From Thelonectria olida (lineage: Eukaryota; Ascomycota; Sordariomycetes; Hypocreales; Nectriaceae), in contig JAGPYM010000007.1 in NCBI GenBank assembly GCA_020736575.1, positions 434,001-498,000 on the forward strand: a stretch of 64,000 nucleotides of DNA, given 5' to 3'. The translations under genes were made by a program, and so were the position numbers. How positions within the stretch are numbered: the first letter of the stretch is position 1; each line of letters begins with the position of its first letter. Under the pieces are notes generated by a model, which made no database searches, was not told the origin of the DNA, and saw only the letters and a program-made list of their open reading frames with translations. Shown in pieces: positions 23,181-34,600 of the stretch.

Positions 23181-23625
23181 GGCGGCGGCGGCGGGCTTCG
23201 GGGGCAATTGATGGTGCCCGCTGTGTGGCTTGGATGATGGCGGTTGCAATTGGCCTGTCTGGGCGACTTTTCCGTGTCGCAATGGGTTCTGGAGGGGGAG
23301 AAGAGGTGAAGGAAGGTATCGAGAGCTACTGGGAGCTTGGTTGGTGGGCGCGGCTGCGAGAGTGTGGGGTTGAACCAATTTGTTGAGCTGTCTGGGGTAG
23401 TAAGACGGCGTCGAGCAATTTGCGTCGACCGATCCGCAAAGAATTAAGTAAGCATATGGTTTCTACTGAAGGGTTGACTCTTTTCATCATGTTGCTTTTG
23501 TATTTTGCCTTGCGAATACCCAGGATGCCCATGCATACCTCCCTACCTCGCATAACCGTGTATATGAATAACCCATCCCAAGTCCTATAGAATCATCGTC
23601 TGTCCCTGTTGTGCCGTGTAGTCCC
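23181..23625. other. Intergenic region upstream of the EBP-like gene
   Basis: About 445 bp between the EBP-like start (minus) and the NAD kinase stop (minus). It should hold the EBP-like promoter and the kinase 3' UTR. A longer in-frame N-terminus of the EBP-like protein would use part of it (to 23378). Confidence 0.5.
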
Positions 23626-25565
23626 TCACTTCTCCCACTCCTTGTAGCTCTTCTGCTTCTGCCTCTTATTCCAGCCCAACTTTCCACTGATGCTATTCAC
23701 CCAGTCCTCGCTCCGACGTCCCTCGGCCTGCACCGACGCAAAGGGGAACCGGCTCGCGCTGATGGTCACATAGTCGCCCGGGTGAAGCTCGACGCGCTCC
23801 CGCCCGTCAAAGCTGGCCCACGACGCCGTGCGCGCGTCGTACGGCACCCCGACCCGCAGCACAATGGTGTCGGGCAGGATGATGGGCCGGAACGACAGCG
23901 TGTGCGCGCAGATGGACGTCACCAGCATCACCGGGTTCTCTGGGTGGCAGAGGGAGCCACCTGCGGCGAGGTTGTACGCCGTCGAGCCTGTGGGCGTGGA
24001 TACGCAAATGCCGTCGGCCAGCACAGATGTGAAGTGTTCGTCGTCTCCAAAGATTTCCAGGTTTGACAAGGCTAGAAGAAAGTCAGTAAATCCATCTTGT
24101 GGAACGGTGTTTCGAGGGCATCTTCTTACTTGGACTCGGACCTCGGTCTACCACCACCTCGTTCAAAATGGTAAATGTCCCATCCGGTCTGTGTGTGTGC
24201 TCGTCCTCCCTCTCTTCGCCAATCAGCTCTTCCACCAGATCCCGCCCTCGGTGTAACTCCTCCTCATCCTCCTCCGATCCTTGGTCAATCTCGGTCCGCT
24301 TCCGTCGCTGACTTCTCATAATAGTGCCCTCGAACCGCAGTCTCAAGCTCACAGTCACACCCTTGCTAAAGGCCGTCGTGAGTGTGTTCTGGTATTCCTC
24401 GTAGTCAAACTTGGTCAGGAATCCGAGACTGCCCAGCGCGAAACTGAGTACAGGCGGCACGATGTGTTGGAAGAGCCAGCTTGCGTACAACACGGTGCCG
24501 TCTCCTCCCAGCGAAATGACAAAGTCGAACATGCGCGGCCGTTTCTTGCACATGTCTTCGTCCCAATATCTCATTCGCCTCCGGATTGCATCTCGCGCAG
24601 TTTCCATGTCAACCTTTCCTGCCACGACGTAGTCTTTGGCCGCCTCGTCGATAAGGCTGTTGACATCAAACTTCTTGTTGTTCCTGAGCTTGTCCTGCAC
24701 GTAGACGGCGTACTTGTACTCTCGCTCCGGGTGAAGTAGCCAGCGCGTCAACTCGCGCGTCTTGGGAATCAAGTCCTGGTCGTAGATCTTGGTGAGGAGG
24801 AAGATGGTCTTGACACGGAAGCGGATACGCATACTGCTCAGTCGACGACTTAGCTCGCGAACGCCCCATGCCATGTCGCTGAGTTGCTGCTTGGTGAGTA
24901 AACGACTATGCGTTTCGTTATAGCTAGCAAGGTCCAGCTCAGACAAGCTCTTTGTCATCTGCTGCGTCCAAGCCTGCTGGTCGGGCTGACCGCCATCAGT
25001 ATGGTCCAGGCTAGTAGGATCGACAACGCAGTGCTTCTTGTCTGGGTTTACTAGGGCATCTATGCTTTGGTCTTTGGATCCGTCATCACTAGCATTAGCA
25101 AAGCCGCGCTGTTTCTTGTCTGGGTTGACAAGGGCGTCTATGCTCTGATCCCTATACCCGTCATCATTGCCGTCCACGATAGTGCTAGACGGGCTTGGAT
25201 ATGAGGTTGGGCCAAGAGACATCTCAGAGTCGGGCTCGCTCGCAGAGCTGGCGGCGTCTCTGGCGCGGCGCTGGCTATCGAGGAACTGGTGGACGAGGCA
25301 TTCGGTGCGACGGCCCGGACGACGCATGACCGGGGCCCTGAGTTCGCTGGAGACCATGGAGCTCTTTCGACGGTAGGGATTGCCGGGGTCAAAGACGACC
25401 TATGCGATGGCGACAGGGGAGGTCAGCCATGTTCGATATTTGCTTGGGCTACGGTGCTATGATATGGCAATAGTCAGGAATCATACGTACCTCGACCTCT
25501 CTGCCGTCATCGTCCGAGTCGCCTTCGGAGCTGTCGGCGTCGAATGAAATGTGCTTCTCGCCCAT
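23626..25565 (-). CDS. NAD(+) kinase
   Basis: Phosphorylates NAD to NADP with ATP, supplying NADPH pools. Exons 25565-25491, 25399-24130 and 24071-23626 (introns 91 and 58 nt, GTACGT and GTAAGA donors) encode 596 aa. The first exon is short and acidic (MGEKHISFDADSSEGDSDDD). The catalytic domain covers roughly 170-590, with ISLGGDGTVLYASW (GGDGT diphosphate loop), ILNEVVVDRGPSP, STPTGSTAYNLAAGGSL and HTLSFRPIILPD. The second splice joins GPSP to TLSNLEIFGDD, matching the family. An acidic, charged insert (about KRTEIDQGSEEDEEELHRGR) lies between GGDGT and the NE motif. The N-terminal region contains two near-copies of DQSIDALVNPDKK, an internal duplication. No clear mitochondrial presequence, so cytosolic is likely. 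Confidence 0.93.
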
Positions 25566-26532
25566 GGCCGCGTGAGGTAAGACGGCAAGTCGTCTAATGG
25601 CCGACGGGAGCTTCTTCTGCGTGGTTTCTGTTGACTGTATCTCGCGTTCGAATGACGTTGCCGGTGTTGCCTCTCTTTTGATGGCGGGGCAAGGTTGGGA
25701 TCCGGATCAGGTTGGTCGGAGAAGTGGGGAGCTCTCTCTCTCAGCTTCGTCCCAGTGTGAAAGCTCGATGAAGCTTTTGACAACTGTCTGACGAGGCGAC
25801 AGCGGGAGGGAAGAATAATCGCAATTGTTTAGGTTCCTCATTGTATGGTGTCGAGGAATCATTCTGTATCATAACCTCGCGAAACTCGCCGAGCTGCGTT
25901 TAGGCCGAGTGGGTATGGTTTTTGCTTTCTGGAAGCTCCCTAGTGGATGTCTGGATAACCGCACCATGTATCTTTAACCAACTATCACAGATTGGCATTG
26001 GGATTAACAAAAGCTGTGCAGTCCCAGTAGAGTCAAAGCCACGTATATCCCCGTCCCACTGGGCTTTAGGAAGTTGGATATCGAATCATGACACAATAAG
26101 CATATGTCTAAATTCACCACCATTTTCGATGCACTTACCCTATACCATTGCTGCACCACTGCGGTGCATCTTCAACGTGTTGAGCATGGACACAACTGGG
26201 TGCACGTGGCAATCACTGTTGAGGACGGTCTTAGCATATATCTACGTCCCTACCTCGACTCGACTCGGCCGTCCATCGAGTAACGGTAGATGACGAGCAT
26301 CTCGATTGTAGTGTCCTCCGGTGAAACGAATACCCGATAGCGGAGTCAAGACGTGCCAAAAGCTTCACTACAGACAGCTTTACCGAGTGCAAGTAACCAT
26401 AGATCCCATACGCAAGAACCGCCGAGGAAGAGTCAAACAACAAAGCACGGCGTCAAACACTGCCCACGTAACATCCCAGCCCCACAAAGAGAACACAACC
26501 AACACGGTCAGCGTGAGAGTCAGAGAGCCACA
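25566..26532. promoter_or_regulatory. Shared divergent promoter region (NAD kinase / ketohexokinase-like)
   Basis: About 970 bp between two divergent starts. The part before 26533 is A/C-rich and leader-like (CACAACCAACACGG...). No gene, repeat or strong TATA element recognised. Confidence 0.5.
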
Positions 26533-27860
26533 ATGAAGCATCTCATTCTGGTAGGAGCGTGCTACCTGGACACGATTCTCAGGGACGTTGCCGAATCGCA
26601 CACCTACCCATCGAATTTACATGGCACAATTCTAACTTACCCTGCTGCTCAGTGTCCCGTTCTTCCCTTCCGAGGATTCTAAACTGCGTGCCACCTCACT
26701 CAACATCCGACGTGGGGGCAATTGTCCCAACACAATCGAAGTCCTGGAGCAGCTGCTGGCCGAACGCGATGGCATCCAACTGTATCTTGTATCGTGTCTG
26801 CCAAATGCGTCGTCGGCCGCTACACGACGCATTGTCGCATCGTTTGGCCCGGACTCAAAACTCGACCTCCGGCACTGCATATATCGCGAGGCGAGCGTTG
26901 AAGCGGCCAGCAGCTACATCATCCGAAGCGACGAGACCGGAAGCCGCACACTCGTCAACTACAACGACCTTCCCGAGATGACGATGGACGAGTTCGAGCC
27001 AATCGTAAAGAGCTTTAGCCCAGATCAAGAGACTTGTTGGCACTTTGAAGTGAGTGTCACGTCCGTCGGAGAAGACGCTTGCCGGTTCATGATGGGGTTG
27101 AGCTGACACGGCACCGGTAGGGACGGATTCCCGACACAACGCTCCAGTGCATGCGCATCATACGCGATGCGCTCCCAAACGCTCGAATCAGTGTCGAAGT
27201 AGAGAAGCCAGGCAGAGAAGGGCTTCCGAAGCTGGCTGCAGAAGCTGACGTTGTCTTCTACTCGCGCAGCTGGGCTGAGGTATGCGACTATCGCGATTCC
27301 CCCGAACAACAATACGAGAACATGGACGAATACCTAATACCGGCGCATAGGGACGGGGCCACGAATCTGCCGAGTCCTGTCTCCGGACCGAAGCACACGA
27401 AAATGCGTAATCAGAACCCGAGCCTATATCGTCTCCTTGCATGCTGATCTGATGGCTGACGGATTCCAAATAGATGGCTAGCACTGTGCACTTGGGGTGC
27501 AGACGGAGCCGCTGGGCTGTCTCGGCCTGCAGGCGAGGAAGTTCGTTGTCCAGCCAAAGACGAGACTGGAGGAGGCATTTCCGTGGTTGAGTGAGTTAGG
27601 TTCCATGCATAGCCGGCCAAGGAAGGTGGGACCTGCCAGGACTAATGCCATGTTGGAAATATAGTGCTGTGGGAGCCGGGGACACTTTCATCGCAGGAAT
27701 GTTGTACGGTCTCGTATGTCACGTTGACGACTGGAGCGTCGGGCAGAAAGTCAAGTTTGCCGTCCGTCTGGCCACTCTCAAAGTGCAGCGCGAAGGGTTT
27801 GCTCGGCTGGGGCAAGACATGCGGATGCATCCAGGCACCCTCCCTGGGCCTTTGGTGTGA
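26533..27860 (+). CDS. Ketohexokinase-like PfkB sugar kinase, first splice donor non-canonical
   Basis: Six exons (26533-26582, 26653-27049, 27121-27279, 27351-27406, 27474-27590, 27665-27860) join in frame to 324 aa. Matches to the ketohexokinase family run in order: MKHLILVGACYLDTILS, VPFFPSEDSKLRA, RRGGNCPNT, WHFEGRIPD, ISVEVEKPGREGLPKL, DVVFYSRSWAE, GHESAESCLRTEA, LALCTWGADGAA and DAVGAGDTF. The last is the PfkB signature; Asp266 is the expected catalytic base. It would phosphorylate fructose or a related ketose, but specificity is not proven. Introns 2-5 have GT donors and AG acceptors. Intron 1 has a good branch (TTCTAAC) and acceptor (CTCAG) but begins GGACGT where GTACGT is expected. 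Without removal of intron 1 the frame stops at codon 55. Either a rare splice site, a loss-of-function allele, or a base-call error. Confidence 0.85.
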
Positions 27861-29319
27861 GGGTGGGCCAGGAACATTGACAAAGGGAGAGCTGTGCGGA
27901 TGGCTTCCAGCGGCTGCCGCCCGGATGTCACTGATTTGTGAAGCGTGATACTGCGACAAGGGGCTGGTTGTGTTGTGTGTGTGGGGGACCGAGAACAGGC
28001 GGTGAAATGGGCATCAGGATGGATGGTTGCCACATATGATGATGAGTTATTAGGTAGCTCAAGGGGGCCAGACTTTGCGGCGAGGGTGTCGAAGTCAAAA
28101 TGACGGTAAGCATTCACCAGATGCACACACTATTGCCGCCTTCTTTCAGATCCACAGCATCTTTAGCCCCGGTATCGTTGCGATGCGGAACGATGCATGC
28201 CCATGGGACATGCACACAGAGTTAGGTTGGGCAAAGATGCAGGACAGGACCGACATTCTCCACGCATTGTTATGTGTGATGTGTGCTGGGCAGTGGGAGG
28301 TTGCATGCAGGTGACTCGTCAAAAAGCCTCTCTCTCTCAACGGCGACAGATTGTCAACGGACTTGTCATCAAAGTCCTTGGCCGCGGCGGTGGATCGTAT
28401 GGATGGCCTCGTCATCAACCTCAAGGAGTAGTAGATTCACCCTGCTGCCTATCTGGCTCGCGTCATGTTGCAAAGACTCGATGCAGTGACGATACGAGGG
28501 TAGAGGAGCCCGGGGTTTCCAACTGGACCATTATCGAAGGCAACTCAGTACTCCCCTTGAAAGTCCCTCGAAGGGGTCTAGGCTAGGGCAACGGAGGGAT
28601 TGGGCCATGAAGCCTCTCTTGATTCGGTATGAACAAGGGAGAATCCACCAACGACGGTGCGAAGCATATCGGGCGCGTCGGGCAAGGGAAAAGAAACTTG
28701 AGCAGAAACAACAAAAGTCGAGAACAATATTCGTCCTCGACCAGGATGATGGGCTAACCACGACAGGAAGGGAGAAGAAGGTGGTTTGACGGGCAATTTG
28801 CAAACATCTCACCTGGCATGTGGAGAGGAGGAGCTCTGGAGGCACCAACAAGCAGCAAGACTTCCGACCCATCTTCCATACCCACCATGTTTGACTCGCC
28901 GCAGGAAGCCTGGAGCTGAATGACGTCCATCACAATGCGCCCTAAAACGGACGGTCCTTTGAGTTGGGACTGAGGGAATAATAGGGGTCGGCTCAAGGGA
29001 GGGGAGGGGTCGTCTCAGCGCCCTCGTTCCACGGCTGCCCAGTCACTGCCCAGTGAGACATGCGCAAGGGGCAGCAGAAGCACCGTGAACTCTGCGAGGG
29101 GTGTGGGCATATCGGGGCGAACCACCGCGGACTCGGAGGTCCAAGGCTGGCGGTAGCTGTGGGAAGTGGCTGAACCTTGGGTCCGCCCTTGACGCTCCGA
29201 TCGGTATGGGGCTTCGGACGGAGGAGCGGCGCTCTCATGCCTTGACTTCGGCCGGGGACTCCATAATAATCCCAAGGCCTAGTTACGCCGCAGGAGGAAG
29301 ACTCCATGGTTAAGTTGGA

Positions 29320-29341
29320 AGTGGTGGTGGTGGTGGTGGTG
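29320..29341. repeat. (GTG)n microsatellite, about 7 units
   Basis: Seven consecutive GTG/GGT triplets in non-coding sequence. Confidence 0.9.
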
Positions 29342-31604
29342 ACTGATCAGGCACATCCCGCAGCCAACTAGTCTCTGATCACCCGAGCGCGCTCAAAATG
29401 TCTCAGGCGGACACCCTTATTTGCACCGAGTCGACCGTGGGCTATTCGTGCAAAGTACCCTGCCCGCCTCTTTCCTTAGAGTTCCCATGTATTGCCATCG
29501 GACCGGGGCAGCACTCAGTTGCTAGTTATCGGATTTGCTACGTAGCAGTGAGCAATCGGGTCATCCTTCGTCGTGACGACACAAGCTGCTCTGCCAAAAG
29601 TTCGGTTTCCCGCCTTGCTATGACATGTCCATGCAGACCTTTCCTCGCAGGGTTTCGTTGACTTAATCATTGCCATTGTCGGGCGACCGATTCCGAAACC
29701 GTGAGCACTTAGATACAGCATCTACTCCGCACTCGTAATTAGACTCCCCCGAGTAGTTTGCATCTCAGGCGTGTCACTCTCATCGTCGTAGAGCGTGGTC
29801 GTGAATGACGACTGCATGATGGACCTCCTCCCGCCACGTCGGGGGCGTCTCAGCCCCTCCCTTGTCAGATAGCCCGTCTTGCTGGAAATTGTATTGTATT
29901 AGAGGGATTTGCAAAAAGCAAAAGGGAACGTCAAAGCAACGGCTTCGGCTTTGGCTTTGTCCCTTGGCATTACCATGGCACAATGGCACGCAAAAAGTCC
30001 CAGCCCATCCATCCTCAGTTGCCCGTTCCAGGGGACCCATTCCAAGGCGGCACGAGCGAGCGTATGGCGCTGGGCGTGAAGAGGCAAGACTTTAACAGGT
30101 GGCAGCCATGGGTTCCGTTCACACCCACCAGGAGAGTTGTGGGGGTTTGGGGGTTAGGGATGTTGAATGCAAGCAGCCCTGGCGGGGATGGATGGATGGA
30201 GTTATTGACTTGGTCCACGGGCACGCGGCGGCGGCTGGGATCAAGCGGGCTTGGCCAAACGCTTCGTGGGCACAATGGGTGACGAGTCAGGTCCTGTTGT
30301 TGGCAAGTGACTGGATGGGAAAAGAACCAGGTTCCTCGTAGCCTCCTCTGCGTCTGTCTGGAAGAATGCACCTGCATGATCATAACCTCTTGCATGCCCG
30401 TGCATGTCCACAGTAGCCATGGGCATGGCGGCGAAGCCGGGGACATCGGAAACCAGGCGGCGAATCTTGCTTGCATGGGTGCATCCAGAGCCTGGGACAG
30501 GCCGGCTGACGGGGTAGCTCCTCGCAATTCCAGCCAGTTTTCTCCACTCCCGGTCACTCATGCCCAGATGATGCTAAACAGGCCTTACATCTGCACGGGG
30601 TCGAATCTCCATGTCGTTTTGTGCTTAGCCAGGACCATACCCGACAACCTGACTCCCTGAGGTGCTGGGCCCATGGCAGCGGTTTTGCAAGGTGGCACCC
30701 GCCACGCGTTTGGGGCCTAGCGCAAGGGCAACGGCACCTTCCAGGGTTCCAGGGTCTGATCATCTCCGAGCCAATCCTTCAAAGTCTTCGAATGGTCAGC
30801 AGCAGCAGCTGCCAGACACGATATGATCGTCATCAAGTATAACCGGAAGTCCCATGTTGAGCAATCGTCTGTTTGTGGTGACGCCTTTAGACTGAACTGT
30901 TTGGGCTTCGAGACCGAAGGTTTGTGGCGATGTGCGACTTGTGTCTCTTTCCCGTGCCACCATTCATGTCTGAGTGAATTAGCAAGCGACGGTATCCGTA
31001 GTTATCATCCGGTCAATGTTGACTTGGCTAAGACCTAGATGGGCAAATTGATCGTCAAGGAAAAAAAGAAAAAAGAAACCTTGGGGTATTATTGGGCTGA
31101 GACAGCGGCTTCGACCACTCCTTCTTTTTGTCTTCCTTGGCGACTCTCGCGTCACCAAGGCATGCAAATCCCTGTATTGGCTGTCCACATTTGTTCACAC
31201 CTCCCTCGCCCTATTCGCAGTTAGCTCAACTGGGACATCCGCAGACCCAGCCCCCGCTCGCAATGGGAGTCTGGATGCGCTGGGAGGCATTCTGACCCAT
31301 CAAGCCTTTGATCCCTCCTTCACAGATGCGCCGTCCCCGGAACGGACAATATTCGAATGGGGCTCTCCCGTGTGACCAATGAGCTTGCCTGAGAAGAACA
31401 GGAGGCTTGAGACACTGAGATGCCCTTCACTTACCACAACTTCCTTAGCGTCGCTGATGAATGCTGGGCCTGGCAAGCCGGATCAGTGTTGTTGCTGTTT
31501 GAAATTGTGCCTCCAACCTGAAGCATTCGAAACAACCGAGACTGTTGTTGCCCCATTTATCCATTCTCGGTGCTGATTCTTGAGGATGATCGAACCGGAC
31601 TCTT

Positions 31605-31605
<1 letters not shown>

Positions 31606-31667
<62 letters not shown>
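31606..31667. repeat. Compound (TC)n(AC)n microsatellite
   Basis: About 16 TC units run directly into about 15 AC units, all on the plus strand, giving a 62-bp compound dinucleotide repeat in non-coding DNA. Likely length-variable between isolates. Confidence 0.95.
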
Positions 31668-31672
<5 letters not shown>

Positions 31673-34600
31673 TCGCTACAACCGCGGACATGTTGCTTGA
31701 GACCGAGCACATTAGTTACCCTTGGAGGGCTTGAAAATTAGGGCTTGGCTGTTGTGATGATGGGCGTACCCAAGTCTGGATGGCCGCGTGGAGGGCACAT
31801 CACATCTGTGCAACGCGTTATCTACGTTAGTCGATGAATCATGGCGAATTTCGGGATGTACCAAGTGCATTCCTTGCCAGTTTCCAATGCCGATCATCAA
31901 CGAAATGGGGCGGGCACTGCCCAGGGAGCATGCAGCTGGAAAGGCTGCGTCCACGTTGACAACTGCATACGAAATCTGTAATAAGACAACTGACCTGGGT
32001 ATGGAGTAGCGTTTTCGTAGGGAACCAGAAATTCGAGAAGCTAGTCCGGCCGGGAGGGGGATTCGTCGCAACTCCTTCATGCGAGCTAAATGCTGGGTGC
32101 CCAACAACCTGAGCTCGGTGATACACGCTTTACTGGGCGATGAAATTTCCGGGGTGGTCTTGAACAAAGCTGAGAAGGAACTGGAGCCCAATTCGAGCAT
32201 CTCAAACGCCCTTCGTTATTTGCCGAGAGTGGTCGCTTAATTAATGACACGATTTTGTGATCGGCGTGGGCCAAGCCGAATGGAAAGGAATGGACCCCTT
32301 GGACCCAGGCACTGGTGCCAGTCAGCAAAAGTGAGCAAAGTGAGCCAAGTTGCAACCCCACCAACGAAAGGGTTCAGATCTGCTATTTTTTTGCTTTATG
32401 GATAGGCGGGTCAGAAGCGGCCAATTTTGTGAGGCACGTCGGTGCCGAGCCCGTCGCTGCTTCATGTTGAGTTATAGCCGGGGACGCAGCGGTAGCTCCA
32501 GACTCCATTCAGGTATCTCGTAACACATGTGCCTCTCCCGAAGTGCTTGACGCTATCAGAAAAGATACCTAGCGGTGGGCGATTTGTCAGGACAGAAACT
32601 TGTAACTATGTGACGATGCCGTCCGCTCTTGATGAGCAAAACGCCCAACTCGACACATATCCCTGCCGTGATAGGCGGATGTGATACGACGGCAGGGAGA
32701 GTTGAATGTGGACAGTGAAAGAGATGTGGTACTTTAACCAAGTAACAAGGATGAGAACTTGAGCGATGCTGTTTGTGTGTGCGATTTGCCCGTTTGCCTG
32801 TTGGTGCCATAGCAATCACATGGTGGCTCCGTCCGGGTGCAGTTGCGACTCGGGGCGTCACACCCAAGGAGCTTTGCAACCAGACAAGGAAGCCCCCGCG
32901 TGAGCGTACGAAGTAACTAGTCCGTATCAAATGGTGAGACCTGAAGCCGAAAGCAGCATGTGTCGGACGTGACACTATTGGTATCCACGGGACGCCGAGG
33001 ATGCCAAGTACCCTGGCCAGTCTGCCCGTTATTTGTTTCTGAGTCCATACTTCTGGTTGGAGGGAAGGACGCGAGGCGTTTTGGGAGGAAAGAGCACGGT
33101 GAGTCGTACCAAGGACGCCATACGATTTAGCGTAGGATCGCATAGCGGTTTTCCGCGTGTGTGTGTCAGTGTGTGCGTGTGTGAAGGCGACTGCTGGGCG
33201 AGACCGCAAGCGCTGAGCTGATTTGATCTAGACTGAACTGGGCGTATGTTGTGTTTTGACAGGGCTGGCTGTGGCCTTGTTGCGTTTGTCAGCCCCGATA
33301 TTCTAGTGACATCGTCAACGCAATGTGGAAAGTCCTATGCGACTAACTGAGATCAGGGCCGAGACCGCATGGGCTCATAGTGCATCCTTTGTGTTGTTGG
33401 CCATTGTGCTTCACACTTCAGCATACGTCGCAGTTCTAACCGATGATCACCCTGCAGCGTCGTACTGCTCACAGCAGCGGTTGGCGGAGTTGGCGACGAT
33501 AATGTCGCCAGCTTTCAATGGTTTCGGTGTTGGCCTCAGGCGGGCCAGGGAGCTGTGCTACACCGTCCGCCAAAGCAAACAACGACCCGTCTGTGTTTGC
33601 AGCACTCGGCCACCGCTCCCATTGGTCCTGCCCAAGTACGGAGATAAAGGCACCTTCTAAGGACAAGCCAACGTAGCTTCAATTGTGAATAGTAGTTCAC
33701 GGGACTGGATGAGGGCCCTTATGTTGCCGAGTCCGTGACCCGATTTACGGAAGATGAGTAGTTTGGCTGCATTGTGAGTCGGCGCAAAAAGGGACGAATT
33801 GGGCGAAGCAATGACTCCGGATTTTTCCAAACCATCCGTGAAGAGTCGCCAGTTGAGTCAGCTAGGTAGGTGACGCTGCGGGTGGCGCAGCCAGCCCCTG
33901 GAGGGTGACCGATCCAGTGGGATGATCAGAAGATTTCAGCAGCTCGTCGGCGTATCCATGGGCTTGCAGGTTGCTGGCAAGGGGCCGATTTTAGTGACTG
34001 CCAGGTGCTACTATTAGCCGGCGGATAGAGCTTTCATTCTCACTGTCGGGTTGTGTCATCGGCGTCCAATGGTGACCCAATAACCGCGCCAGGCCCTTAC
34101 AGGACACCGGAGAGTGGGAGACCTCCATCACCATCCTCACCATCCTACTTGTCTAGGTCGTATCACGGATAGAACGGTGAACGCCGGGAGGTTCTTCGTG
34201 CAACGAGGTGGAGACACTGCCACTGAAAGGTTCGCTCAACAAAACGAATGGTGGTGTATCCGCAGTTCGCAGATGCGGATTTCAGCCGACCATCAATCAC
34301 AGCGGGGAGTAAAAGGGGCGAAAATAAGACCTCACCGAGATTTTTGCTTACTTGTGACATTGTTGTTGTATGGGCTGCCTTGGCGGGGCGCCTGGTGGAT
34401 GGGGTTGACTTCATTCTCCCCTCAAAGCGACCTGTCGCCTGGAGCTCGGGATGATGACGGTGGGAGCGCACTTGGTGCAGACGGATCACCTTGTCATGTG
34501 TTTGCCTATCCCTGATGTTTGCTTTTCGTTTACGAATGCATTTGGGCGGAAGGTCTTCGGACCGGGGCCAGACTCGGGTTTCGAAGGTAGTGTCCTCCCG

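Noticed and set aside
23181..23378. Longer N-terminus of the EBP-like protein
   Set aside because: It would add a Pro/Ala/Ser/Gln low-complexity stretch before the first membrane segment. The downstream ATG gives the usual family layout. Not excluded completely.
32556..33209. 217-codon open frame on the minus strand
   Set aside because: Sequence is rich in His/Arg/Ser with no recognisable motif and no splice or start context. Part of it comes from a (GTGT)n-type run near 33160.
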